From: Sphingomonas sp. PAMC 26621
Lineage (GTDB): Bacteria; Pseudomonadota; Alphaproteobacteria; Sphingomonadales; Sphingomonadaceae
Assembly: GCF_000251145.1 (NCBI RefSeq)
Contig: NZ_AIDW01000012.1
Span: 118,399-182,398 of the forward strand
DNA length: 64,000 nucleotides
Reading direction: 5' to 3'
Each line of letters begins with the position of its first letter. The first letter of the stretch is position 1. A model generated the notes under the pieces. That model worked only from the letters and a program-made list of their open reading frames with translations, was not told where the DNA came from and did no database searches. Of the stretch, positions 1-8,022 are shown one piece after another. The position numbers were made by a program, and so were the translations under genes.

Positions 1-1
1 G

Positions 2-208
2 GTCGCGGAACTCGAGCGCATCTGCGCGACGTTCGCCGTGCCGCTGCCCGCCGCCGCGCTGCAGTATCTGCTGCGCGACCCCGCGGTCGCCTGCGTGATC
101 CCGGGCCTGGTCGGGGCGGCGCAGGTCGCGGACACGCTCCGCTACGCCGCGTGGCCGATCCCCGATGCGCTATGGGACGCATTGGGCGTGTCCAAGCCCG
201 TCGCATGA
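2..208 (+). CDS. Aldo/keto reductase, C-terminal end (L-fucose/D-threo-aldose dehydrogenase-like), partial
   Basis: The reading frame is open from the window edge and ends in TGA at 206-208, giving 68 residues of a protein whose start lies outside. The tail has the pattern of the D-threo-aldose 1-dehydrogenase branch of aldo/keto reductases: a helix with LPAAALQ, then LRDPAV, an IPG turn, and a closing IPDALWDAL. Such enzymes oxidise L-fucose or similar aldoses at C1 to the lactone with NAD(P)+. The stop overlaps the next start (ATGA), so it is probably translationally coupled to the UxaA-type pair. The substrate assignment is inferred from neighbours; the catalytic residues are outside the window. 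Confidence 0.7.
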   Translation, partial: VAELERICATFAVPLPAAALQYLLRDPAVACVIPGLVGAAQVADTLRYAAWPIPDALWDALGVSKPVA

Positions 209-501
209 GCGCGCTGCTGCTGCATCCGAACGACACGATCCTCGTCGTCACCACTGCGCTGGCGGTCGGGGATACGGTCGCGATCGACGGTGCGCCCATC
301 CGCATGGCGGTGCCGATCGAGGTCGGTCACAAGATCGCCCGACACGCGCTCGCCACCGGCGATACGGTGATCAAATACGGCGCCCCGATCGGCTCGATGA
401 CCGCGCCCGCGGTACGCGGCGATCACGTCCACCTGCACAATATGAAGAGCGACTATATCGCGATGCACCTGCGCGACACGCTCGAACGGAGCACATCATG
501 A
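205..501 (+). CDS. UxaA family dehydratase, small SAF-domain subunit
   Basis: A 98-residue protein matching the N-terminal SAF domain of altronate/galactarate dehydratases, which in many bacteria is a separate small polypeptide. Two glycine-rich GDTV repeats and the HKIAR segment fit that fold. The start is the ATG overlapping the preceding stop (ATGA), and its own stop overlaps the start of the large subunit in the same way, so three genes are tightly coupled. The pair would dehydrate a sugar acid to a 2-keto-3-deoxy acid. A split UxaA pair also occurs in the Campylobacter jejuni L-fucose locus (known), so L-fuconate is a reasonable but inferred substrate here. Confidence 0.85.
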   Translation: MSALLLHPNDTILVVTTALAVGDTVAIDGAPIRMAVPIEVGHKIARHALATGDTVIKYGAPIGSMTAPAVRGDHVHLHNMKSDYIAMHLRDTLERSTS

Positions 502-1697
502 TTTCAGCCTGGGGCCGTGCCGATGGCCGCAAGGGGATCCGCAACGTCATCGCGGTCGCCTATCTCGTCGAATGCGCGCACCATGTCGCGCGGCGTATCG
601 TCGACAAGGTCGATGATCCCGACGTCCATCTGATCGGCTTTCCCGGTTGTTTTCCCAACAGCTACGCCGACACGGTGATGAAGGCGATCGCGACGCACCC
701 CAATGTCGGCGCCCTGGTGATCGTGTCGCTCGGGTGCGAGAGCTTCAACCGCGAGGGGCTGGCCGCCGCCGTCGCGGCAAGCGGACGGCCGGCCGAGACG
801 CTGGTGATCCAGCAGACCGGCGGCACCGCCGCGACGATCGCGGCGGGGCTCGAGGCGGTCGCGCGCGTCAAGGCGATCGCCGACGCGGGGCCGCGCGTGC
901 CGATGGCGGTCAGCGAGCTGATCGTCGGCACGATCTGCGGCGGATCGGACGGGACCAGCGGGATCACCGCGAACCCCGCGGTCGGGGGCGTGTTCGACCG
1001 GCTCGTCGCCGAGGGCGCGACGTGCATCTTCGAGGAGACGGGCGAACTGGTCGGCTGCGAGAACATCATGGCCGATCGCGCGCTGACCCCCGAGCTCGGC
1101 GCGGAACTGATCGCCAGCGTCCGCAAGGCCGAGCATTATTATACCGTGCTCGGCTTCGGCAGCTTTGCCCCGGGCAATGCCGAGGGCGGGCTGACGACGC
1201 AGGAGGAGAAGTCGATGGGGGCCTATTCCAAGTCGGGCAGCTCGCTGATCTCGGGGATCGTCAAGCCGGGCGACGTGCCCCCTTCGCCGGGGCTGTACAT
1301 GCTCGACGTCGTTCCGGACGGGGAGCCGCGCTTCGGCTTCCCCAACATCTCCGACAATGCCGAGATCGTCGAACTGATCGCGTGCGGGGCGCATCTCACC
1401 TTGTTCACCACCGGGCGCGGGTCGGTTGTCGGTTCGGCGATCTCACCCGTTCTCAAGATCTGCGCCAATCCCGAGACCGCGCGCAAGCTGGCGGGCGACA
1501 TGGACGTCAACGCCGGCCGGATCCTCGATGGCGAGGCGACGCTGGCCGAGGTCAGCGACGAGATCTACGCGCGCATGGTCGCGGTCGCGCAGGGTGCGCG
1601 GAGCGTGTCGGAGGAACTCGGGCACCGCGAGTTCATCCTGACCTACAAGCAGTTCGAGCCCGTCGGCCCCGCCTGCCTCCCGCGCCGCGCCGCATAA
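498..1697 (+). CDS. UxaA family dehydratase, large catalytic subunit (altronate/L-fuconate dehydratase-like)
   Basis: A 399-residue protein with the features of the galactarate/altronate dehydratase catalytic domain: GFPGCFPN near residue 52, SLGCE near residue 78 and QQTGGT near residue 102, with conserved cysteines likely to bind metal. The true start is ATG 498, overlapping the stop of the SAF subunit; a longer open frame upstream is only an overlap with the small subunit. With the aldo/keto reductase tail and the lactonase and mutarotase further on, the probable role is dehydration of L-fuconate to 2-keto-3-deoxy-L-fuconate in the cytoplasm. D-altronate remains an alternative substrate. 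Confidence 0.85.
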   Translation: MISAWGRADGRKGIRNVIAVAYLVECAHHVARRIVDKVDDPDVHLIGFPGCFPNSYADTVMKAIATHPNVGALVIVSLGCESFNREGLAAAVAASGRPAETLVIQQTGGTAATIAAGLEAVARVKAIADAGPRVPMAVSELIVGTICGGSDGTSGITANPAVGGVFDRLVAEGATCIFEETGELVGCENIMADRALTPELGAELIASVRKAEHYYTVLGFGSFAPGNAEGGLTTQEEKSMGAYSKSGSSLISGIVKPGDVPPSPGLYMLDVVPDGEPRFGFPNISDNAEIVELIACGAHLTLFTTGRGSVVGSAISPVLKICANPETARKLAGDMDVNAGRILDGEATLAEVSDEIYARMVAVAQGARSVSEELGHREFILTYKQFEPVGPACLPRRAA

Positions 1698-1746
1698 AAA
1701 AACCCGTCCGGACGGCATCACCGAAGCGATGCCGTCCGAACGGGCA
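1697..1746 (-). terminator. Rho-independent terminator for the TonB receptor gene
   Basis: A 17-base stem with one mismatch (1703-1719 with 1728-1744) encloses a loop around 1720-1727. On the minus strand it is followed by seven T residues (A run at 1696-1702), so it terminates the leftward TonB receptor transcript. On the plus strand no T run follows, so it is a poor stop for the UxaA operon. The A run abuts the stop codon of the UxaA large subunit gene. Confidence 0.85.
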
Positions 1747-1790
1747 GGGGGGGAGGAACCTCTGGACCGCCCGTCGCCGGGCGGGGAACC

Positions 1791-4631
1791 TTAGAAAGTG
1801 ATGCGCGCCACGCCGCTGATCTGGCGATCGCTCATGATCGAATCGCGCGGGCGCGTCAGGATGCCGTAATAGGTCGAGCGCACCGTGTTGGTGAGGTTGG
1901 TGCCGTTGACCGTAAGCGACAGGTGCGGCGTGACGTTCGCGGTGATCGACGCATCGAGCTGGCCCGACGCCTTCTGGAAGATCGGCAGGTTGCCGGTCCC
2001 GTTCGCCGAGGTCGTGACCAGGAACTTGTTGCGCCAGTTGTACGCCGCGCGCGCCGAGATGATCCCGTGCTCGTAGATGCCGACCAGGTTGAAGTTGTAC
2101 TTCGACAGGCCCTCGAGCGGCAATTGCGTCACCGGGCCCTGGCTTGCGGGGCTGGGCGCCTGCGAGTCGACATAGGTGGCGTTGGCCTGGACCCCCAGAC
2201 CCTTGAGCGCGCCGGGGAGGAAGTCGAAGAACTGCTGATAGGCGACTTCGACGCCCTTCACCTTGGCCTTGGCGGCGTTGTTGTAGGTAGTCACGTCGTA
2301 GGTCGCCGTCACGTTGTCCGTGAAGGTGACGTTACGCTGGTTGATGACGGTCTGGATGTAGTTCGAGATGTCCTTGTAGAAGCCAGCAACGGTGAGCGAG
2401 CCGGTCCGCGAAAAATACCACTCGGCCGAGACGTCGAAATTGGTCGACTTCATCGGCTTGAGGAACGGGTTGCCGCTCGAGGTGGTGTGCTGCTGGTTGA
2501 TCTGCGCGGTGCCCGGCTCGGTGATCGTCAGCGCCGGATTGACCTGATCGAAGCGCGGGCGCGAGATGTTCTTCGACGCGGCGAAGCGCAACTGGAGCTT
2601 TTCGGTCAAATGCGCGCGCAGGTTGAGGCTCGGCAGCACCGAGGTGTAGCTGTTCGTCTCGCCGATCGCGGTGAACGTCGGCGCTGCGGTCGACTGAGTG
2701 CCATCCGGCGCGGTGATCAGGTCGATCTGCTGGTAGAAGCCCGCCACCGCCGCCTGGGTGCGCACGACACGGACGCCGATGTTGCCGTCGATCGGCACCG
2801 GCAGGTTGCTCGCCTTGAAGAACGCGGCCGCATAACCGGCATAGCTCTTCTGCGACTGCGAGTTGGTGCCGCTCGGCGCGAACGGCGGCGTCGTCGTGAC
2901 GCCGAGGGCGGCGCGCGTCGCGTCATAGTTCAGCACGGTCGGCAGCGAGAACGCCTGGATGTCGCCGAACAGGTTCGCCTGCCCGCGGTAGAAGTCGCTC
3001 AGGTCGACATAGGTCAGGTTGGTCGCCGGCCCGGTCAGGCCGATATAGCGATAGCCCGTGTCGTTCGTCGTGTTCTCACGATTGGCATAGCGCAACCCGA
3101 CCTTGATCGAGTTGAGGATGCCCCCGTTGAAGCGATATTCGCCATCGAGGCGGCCGACCGTGTCGGTGCCCTTGGAATTGTTCAGATCGTCGAGGTAGAA
3201 GCCGTTGCTATAGGTGCCGGGGTTGGCGAGACCGGCAGCGGATGCGATCTGGAACGACGGGGTCGTGCCCGCGATGTTCTGCTGCAACGTCGTCGCGGTG
3301 CCGCTCAGCCCGACGATCGAGTTGAGATTGTTGGTCTTCGAGTCGACATATTGGAAATCGCCGGTGATCGTCAGATTGGCCGACGGCTTCCACTTGCCGT
3401 TGAGCGAGTAATCGCTCGTCACCGAATGGCGCGAACCGATCGAGGTGTTGTCGCCGATCGGGACGTTGGTGAAGGTGCCGCTCTGGAAATCGCCATTCGG
3501 GGCGTAGGTGAAGGGTGCCCCCGCCAGCGGCGTGATCGCCGCGCCGCTGGTATAGGCGAAGTAGCTGTAGCCATAATCGCGGATTTTATAATCGTTGTGA
3601 AAATACTCGCCGGTGAATTCGAGCGTGCTGCTCGGGCGCCATTGCAGCGACACGTCGACGCCGAGGCGGCGGCGGTCGCCGATGACCTCGCCGATGCCGG
3701 TGCCGTGCGGCAGCGTGGTCGTCTGGCCGGTGCGGCCCAGCAGCGCTGCGGTCGCGGCGTCGCTCGGGCTGGTGAACGTGCCATCGGCCTTGCGGCTCTG
3801 GTCGAGCGTGTAGAACGGCTCGGTCGAGATCGTGTCCTGGCGGAAATTGGTCTTCTGGTATGACGCGCTCGCCAGGATGCCGATCTCGCCGATGCCGGTG
3901 TTCCAGCGATCGCTGATCAGCAGCGATGCGGCGGGCTGGCTCTTGCCGATCAGGTCGTAATAGGTGTTGGCGACCGAGCCCGAGATCTTGAAACCGTCGA
4001 AATCGAACGGCTTGCGGGTGCGGAAATTGATCGTGCCGCTGAGCTGATCCTCGATCAGGTTGGACGACGGGTTCTTGTACACGTCGATCCCGGCGAGCAG
4101 CTCGGAGGGCACGTCCTCGAGGCTCAGCGCGTTGCCCGATCCGCTCGCGGTGAAGATGTCACGGCCGTTGAGCTCGGTGCGCACCTGCGTCAGGCCGCGG
4201 ATCGCGACCGCGCTGCCTTCGCCGAAGTTGCGCTGGATCTGGACGCCCGAGATGCGCTGCAGCGCTTCGGCGATGTTGCGGTCGGGCAGCTTGCCGATGT
4301 CCTCGGCGACGATCGAGTCGACGACCTGATCGGCGTTGCGCTTGATGTTCTGTGCGGAGCGCAGGCTCGCGCGCACGCCGGTGACGACGATGTCCTGGCC
4401 GACCGCGGGGGCGGCGGGTGCCTCGACCGCGGGGGCAGCGGCGGGAGACTGGTCGCTCGCCGGAAGCGCGGGGCCGGTCGGCGCGGTGGTCTGGTCGGTG
4501 GACGGTGCCGTCGACGTCGCGGCGGTCTGCGCGACCGCGGGGGCGGCGGCGATCAGGAACGGCAGGATCGACGCGCTCAGCAGCAGCGCCTTGTTGGTTC
4601 CGGTACGGCGGACCTCAACGGCAGCAGACAT
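1791..4631 (-). CDS. TonB-dependent receptor, TonB-Xanth-Caul carbohydrate type
   Basis: A 946-residue outer-membrane receptor. Residues 1-35 are a Sec signal ending AVAQ, followed by a Pro/Ala-rich linker. The plug starts at DIVVTGVRASL near residue 84 and carries the DIGKLPDRNIAEALQRI pattern typical of the TonB-Xanth-Caul family; the rest is a beta-barrel ending in a C-terminal Phe. This family commonly imports oligosaccharides in sphingomonads and xanthomonads. The ATG has GGAAGGAAT just upstream. It converges with the UxaA operon, and its promoter region faces an acyltransferase gene. Given the flanking hydrolases it is the likely entry port for a plant-wall oligosaccharide; the ligand is inferred. 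Confidence 0.9.
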   Translation of the reverse strand: MSAAVEVRRTGTNKALLLSASILPFLIAAAPAVAQTAATSTAPSTDQTTAPTGPALPASDQSPAAAPAVEAPAAPAVGQDIVVTGVRASLRSAQNIKRNADQVVDSIVAEDIGKLPDRNIAEALQRISGVQIQRNFGEGSAVAIRGLTQVRTELNGRDIFTASGSGNALSLEDVPSELLAGIDVYKNPSSNLIEDQLSGTINFRTRKPFDFDGFKISGSVANTYYDLIGKSQPAASLLISDRWNTGIGEIGILASASYQKTNFRQDTISTEPFYTLDQSRKADGTFTSPSDAATAALLGRTGQTTTLPHGTGIGEVIGDRRRLGVDVSLQWRPSSTLEFTGEYFHNDYKIRDYGYSYFAYTSGAAITPLAGAPFTYAPNGDFQSGTFTNVPIGDNTSIGSRHSVTSDYSLNGKWKPSANLTITGDFQYVDSKTNNLNSIVGLSGTATTLQQNIAGTTPSFQIASAAGLANPGTYSNGFYLDDLNNSKGTDTVGRLDGEYRFNGGILNSIKVGLRYANRENTTNDTGYRYIGLTGPATNLTYVDLSDFYRGQANLFGDIQAFSLPTVLNYDATRAALGVTTTPPFAPSGTNSQSQKSYAGYAAAFFKASNLPVPIDGNIGVRVVRTQAAVAGFYQQIDLITAPDGTQSTAAPTFTAIGETNSYTSVLPSLNLRAHLTEKLQLRFAASKNISRPRFDQVNPALTITEPGTAQINQQHTTSSGNPFLKPMKSTNFDVSAEWYFSRTGSLTVAGFYKDISNYIQTVINQRNVTFTDNVTATYDVTTYNNAAKAKVKGVEVAYQQFFDFLPGALKGLGVQANATYVDSQAPSPASQGPVTQLPLEGLSKYNFNLVGIYEHGIISARAAYNWRNKFLVTTSANGTGNLPIFQKASGQLDASITANVTPHLSLTVNGTNLTNTVRSTYYGILTRPRDSIMSDRQISGVARITF

Positions 4632-5037
4632 TCATATTCCTTCCACAGCATGAAAAATTCTCGCCAGCGCGAGAGTCCTAAATCTACCCGGGAAGGTTTC
4701 GGCGATCGCTCGTGCCGCGCCTCTCCCATCGAGCTGGCTTCGCGTCACCCACGGTGTCGAGCCAGTCTCCAGTGGCGGTCGGCTACGCGCGCCGTGCCCA
4801 CGGGTCAACTGATTTGTCGACCTATGCGCAAAGTGTTTATAGGTAAACGATTGTGACGGGCCAATCGGGGTGCCAGCGGGCGATTGGCGGTTGTCCAGTT
4901 GAAGGAACAGCCGGGGCAACGATCAACCTCCCGTGCGGAAGGCGTTTGCCGTGCGGAGGGGGGCGATCGGGGTTCGTTCACCCCTTGGCGAAAGCTGATT
5001 TCGCGTTTATTCCGGTCCGGCATTCAGGTGAGAGGGA
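4632..5037. promoter_or_regulatory. Divergent intergenic region between TonB receptor and acyltransferase
   Basis: About 400 bases with no convincing gene between two divergent starts. It should hold both promoters. A perfect 14-base palindrome GTTTATAGGTAAAC lies at 4835-4848, about 205 bases upstream of the receptor ATG, and GCGCAA at 4826-4831 reads TTGCGC on the receptor strand. The bases next to it (ATAGGTAAACG and AAACGATTG) recur almost unchanged in the GH35/GH31 promoter region near 7940-7963. I could not place -35/-10 boxes with confidence. Confidence 0.5.
4835..4848. promoter_or_regulatory. 14-bp palindrome, candidate operator
   Basis: GTTTA-TAGG-TAAAC is a perfect inverted repeat with a 4-base centre in the divergent region upstream of the TonB receptor. 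Part of it (ATAGGTRAACG) is also found in the GH35/GH31 intergenic region. The regulator is unknown. Confidence 0.4.
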
Positions 5038-6093
5038 ATGCCCCGGTCAGTCAGAAAACCGTTCCTCCGGTCTGCGACGATGTCGCGCGAAGATACGAAG
5101 TCGACCGTTGCGCCCCCGGCGCGCGATGGCGGGATTGACGCGTTCCGCTACGCAATGGCGGTGTTGGTGATCGGCATTCACATTTTGCCGCCGGTCGCGG
5201 TCGGGCCGGATCGCCCGTTCGGTTTGCCGGGCTGGGCAGTCGTGATCGACATCATCTGCCGGTGCGCGGTGCCGTTTTTCTTCATCGCGAGCGGCTATTA
5301 TTTCCGGCCGGAACGCGGCGTTTGGTCCAACCTCACGCGTCCGGTCGTTCGGATCGCTCCGATTTATCTGGTCTGGTACGCGGTGTACCTCGTGGCCGCA
5401 TCGCGCGTTTCTGGCAAGCTGCCCGAACATTGGCGTCTCTTGATGACGATCGACGGCGGACCGGCTTTCCACCTGTGGTTCCTTCCCGCCCTGGTGTTCG
5501 GGCTGGTGACGCTGACGGTGACGCTCGCGCTTGGTGGCCGAATGCTAGCGATCGCCGTCGCTGTCCTGTTGGCGGTCCTGGGGCCGTTCCTGGCCGACTA
5601 TCACACGCTGGTCGGGCTGGCGCGCTACCCGCCGCACCTCGACGACTTCAAGCGGCAACTTGCCGCTCCGGCGTTCGTGGTGATCGGCTACCTGTTCCGC
5701 GGAACGCAATCACCGCGCGGCTCGACGGCGTTCGCGCTCTGCGCGCTGGCGATTGCTGCCATGTTCGTGGAGCGGTACACCGTCATCAGGATCGTCGGAA
5801 ACACGGCGATCGGCGACGCGGAAAGTCTGTTGTCGGTCTTTCCCTATGGTGCCTCGGTCTTCAACCTTGCGCGCGCCCTGAATACGACCGCTCTGGCGGA
5901 GCGTTTGCGCAGCCTCGGCAAAATCAGCCTGGCGGTATATCTCATTCACGTGATTTTCATTTGGATGTTCCGGGATACGGTCGACACCAGCCCGTGGCAG
6001 TTCGTTTCCCTCGGAGCGACCGTCGCCGTGTCGTCCACGCTCGCCGCTCTGCTTGCCATTCGCGTGCCGCTACTGCGTCGGTTTGTCACCTGA
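5038..6093 (+). CDS. Acyltransferase family 3 membrane protein
   Basis: A 351-residue polytopic membrane protein of the acyltransferase-3 (OatA/NodX-like) family, which moves acyl groups onto sugars or other extracytoplasmic acceptors. The family hallmark is visible near residues 33-49: GIDAFR in the first membrane segment followed by the active-site histidine in IGIHI (H48). About ten hydrophobic segments follow. The chosen ATG at 5038 has GGTGAGAGGGA immediately upstream; an internal ATG at 5080 lacks a good ribosome site. It sits divergent from the TonB receptor and convergent with the GH35-like gene. The acceptor is unknown; O-acetylation of a surface glycan is the usual role. Confidence 0.8.
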   Translation: MPRSVRKPFLRSATMSREDTKSTVAPPARDGGIDAFRYAMAVLVIGIHILPPVAVGPDRPFGLPGWAVVIDIICRCAVPFFFIASGYYFRPERGVWSNLTRPVVRIAPIYLVWYAVYLVAASRVSGKLPEHWRLLMTIDGGPAFHLWFLPALVFGLVTLTVTLALGGRMLAIAVAVLLAVLGPFLADYHTLVGLARYPPHLDDFKRQLAAPAFVVIGYLFRGTQSPRGSTAFALCALAIAAMFVERYTVIRIVGNTAIGDAESLLSVFPYGASVFNLARALNTTALAERLRSLGKISLAVYLIHVIFIWMFRDTVDTSPWQFVSLGATVAVSSTLAALLAIRVPLLRRFVT

Positions 6094-6149
6094 TCGCGCG
6101 GGCGGCACTTCGACCCCGGCACCGCCGGGGTCTTCAGTCCGCGTGCGTC

Positions 6150-7763
6150 TTACTCGTAGTGCCCGACGGTCACGCGCAGCAGCGTCGGTTGGTCGATGAA
6201 ATTGAGTCCGTGATCGGTCTGGTCGCCATTCCACACGCGATCGACGACGAACGCTCCCTTGACGAGCCGTCCTTCCTCCACGCGCAGCACGAACGCGTTT
6301 TTCGGCGCGCCCTTGCCTGGCGTGAACTCGATCCGGATGTGATCGCCCGCGACGAGATACTGGTCGGGGGCGACCTGCGCGACGACCGCGCCGCCGACGG
6401 GCTCGCTCGCCCAGGGCGGCGGCACGGACTGGATCCAGGTGTCGGTACGACGCCCGAGCTGCCACTCACCATAGCTCGCGGTGATTTTCCAGTTGCCCAA
6501 CGTGGTCGACTGCGGCGCGCCATCGTCGCCCTTGGCGGTGCCCCAGGTCGGGTGTTCGAACGCGATCTTCGCCCAGTCGCGCTGCATGCCGGCGAATAGT
6601 TTATAGGGGACCGCGAAGGCGTCGAGCGTGGCGTCGTCGAGCCGCATCGCGCCGAGCGGATAATTGTAATAGCCGGTCGAATCCATTCCGAACGGCGAAA
6701 AGCCGATCGCGCCGCGACCGATCGCCGCCCAGAAGAAGCGCGCATATTCGGCGGCGTTGCCGATCTCGGGCACTGCGAGTGCATTGTCGGGGCGCTTGTA
6801 GCCGTCGAGGAATGCGAACACGTCGGCGCTCTTGCGGTCGTAAATGTCGGGTGCCTCGAAATCGAGCGCAGGCGCGGCGACTTTCCAGATGTCGAGCACG
6901 TCCTGCTGCGGACCGCCGTTCGCGACGTCGTTCGGGTTCGGGACCTTGAAGGGGTCGGCCAGCGCGGCGTTGGCGTACATCGGCAGCGGCTTGATCGCCT
7001 TGCCCGCCACCGCGAGCGCGTTGCAATAGGCCGCGGTATACCAGCTGTTGAACGCGCGGTCGGCCTGTGCGCCATACGCCTGCGACCACGTCCCGCGCTT
7101 GCCGAGCGCGGCCGGGACCGGGCCGATGAAAAGCCTCTGCGCCTGGGGGCCGAAATCGCGCGGGTTGGCATAGCTCCCGGTCTCGTTCTCGACCTGTACC
7201 AGGATCGTGGTGTTCTGGCGGTCGTGGTCGCGCAGATAGGTGATGAAGCGGGTGAACGCGCGCTTGTCCGCCTCGAGCGTGGCGCGGGCATTCGGGCTGA
7301 ACACGCCGTGGTCCTTGCCGTCGCGCGTCTTCATCCGCGGGAAACGGCGGTTGTCCTGCTTGACCCAGTCGGGCGCATAGCCGGGACCGGTGTTCTTGTA
7401 CGCGCCGAACCACAGCAGGACGAGCCGCTTGTCATGCGCGCGTGCCTGGTCGAGCAGCGTCTGCAGGAAGGTGAAGTCGAACGTCCCCTCGACCGGCTCG
7501 ACCTGTTGCCAGGCGATCGGCACTTCGACGGTATTGGCATGGATCCGGTCGAGCATCGGCCACACCGCGGGCAGGGCGGAGGCGGCATTGCTCGAATTGT
7601 TGACCTGTGCGCCCAGCATCAGGAACGGCGCGCCGTCGACGATCAGCGCATGATGGCCGCCCCGGGAGACGATGTGCGGCACTTCACCCGATGGCGCGAC
7701 GGACTGCGCAAAGGCGGGCGCGGCGGTCGCCAGCGCGGCGAGAAACACGGGCAGTCTCTTCAT
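6150..7763 (-). CDS. GH35-like beta-galactosidase with DUF5597-type C-terminus (copy 1)
   Basis: A 537-residue secreted glycosidase. Residues 1-20 are a signal peptide (cut after AFAQ). The TIM-barrel part carries VQVENE (E194, probable acid/base) and AVPEIGN (E333, probable nucleophile); the rest resembles the DUF5597 beta domain found in GH35 enzymes such as those of xyloglucan loci in Cellvibrio and Xanthomonas (known). The start at 7763 is chosen for AAGGA seven bases upstream and for the signal peptide; the longer open frame to 7985 is promoter DNA. It is transcribed divergently from the GH31 gene. Probable job: removal of beta-galactose from xyloglucan side chains. A close paralogue lies at 19889-21553. 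Confidence 0.82.
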   Translation of the reverse strand: MKRLPVFLAALATAAPAFAQSVAPSGEVPHIVSRGGHHALIVDGAPFLMLGAQVNNSSNAASALPAVWPMLDRIHANTVEVPIAWQQVEPVEGTFDFTFLQTLLDQARAHDKRLVLLWFGAYKNTGPGYAPDWVKQDNRRFPRMKTRDGKDHGVFSPNARATLEADKRAFTRFITYLRDHDRQNTTILVQVENETGSYANPRDFGPQAQRLFIGPVPAALGKRGTWSQAYGAQADRAFNSWYTAAYCNALAVAGKAIKPLPMYANAALADPFKVPNPNDVANGGPQQDVLDIWKVAAPALDFEAPDIYDRKSADVFAFLDGYKRPDNALAVPEIGNAAEYARFFWAAIGRGAIGFSPFGMDSTGYYNYPLGAMRLDDATLDAFAVPYKLFAGMQRDWAKIAFEHPTWGTAKGDDGAPQSTTLGNWKITASYGEWQLGRRTDTWIQSVPPPWASEPVGGAVVAQVAPDQYLVAGDHIRIEFTPGKGAPKNAFVLRVEEGRLVKGAFVVDRVWNGDQTDHGLNFIDQPTLLRVTVGHYE

Positions 7764-8022
7764 GTCAGATCCTTTTGCGGGGAGGAGGCGTGCGCGATGC
7801 CAGCCACGCGATCGCGCCAAGGGTAACGGGATGCCGGTATCGTCGCAGCCGCGACCATCGGAGCGGTTGTCAACGCGATCGGTCGGCCGCAGGCCGTGTC
7901 CCGGCACCGAAATCGAATCGCATTGTCGCTTGCGCCAGTGAAACGATTGCTCATAGGTGAACGCAACTGGCCGGACGATGCACAAGCGTCAACCACCGGC
8001 ATCGATGAAGAGGATCTGCGAC
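7764..8022. promoter_or_regulatory. Divergent GH35/GH31 promoter region with candidate operator
   Basis: 259 bases between divergent glycosidase genes. At 7930-7944 it holds TTGCGCCAGTGAAAC, which matches 14 of 15 bases of the complement of 18198-18212 in the other divergent glycosidase promoter. The segment 7935-7970 is bounded by CCAGT and ACTGG, and contains ATAGGTGAACG, close to a palindrome upstream of the TonB receptor. The shared words suggest one regulator for several units; this is inferred. Confidence 0.55.

Noticed and set aside
165..497. Long N-terminal extension of the UxaA large subunit frame
   Set aside because: It overlaps the SAF subunit in another frame, has arginine-rich composition and no conserved content; ATG 498 overlaps the previous stop.
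1923..3863. 646-codon open frame antisense to the TonB receptor
   Set aside because: A shadow caused by high GC; arginine/valine-rich with no domain.
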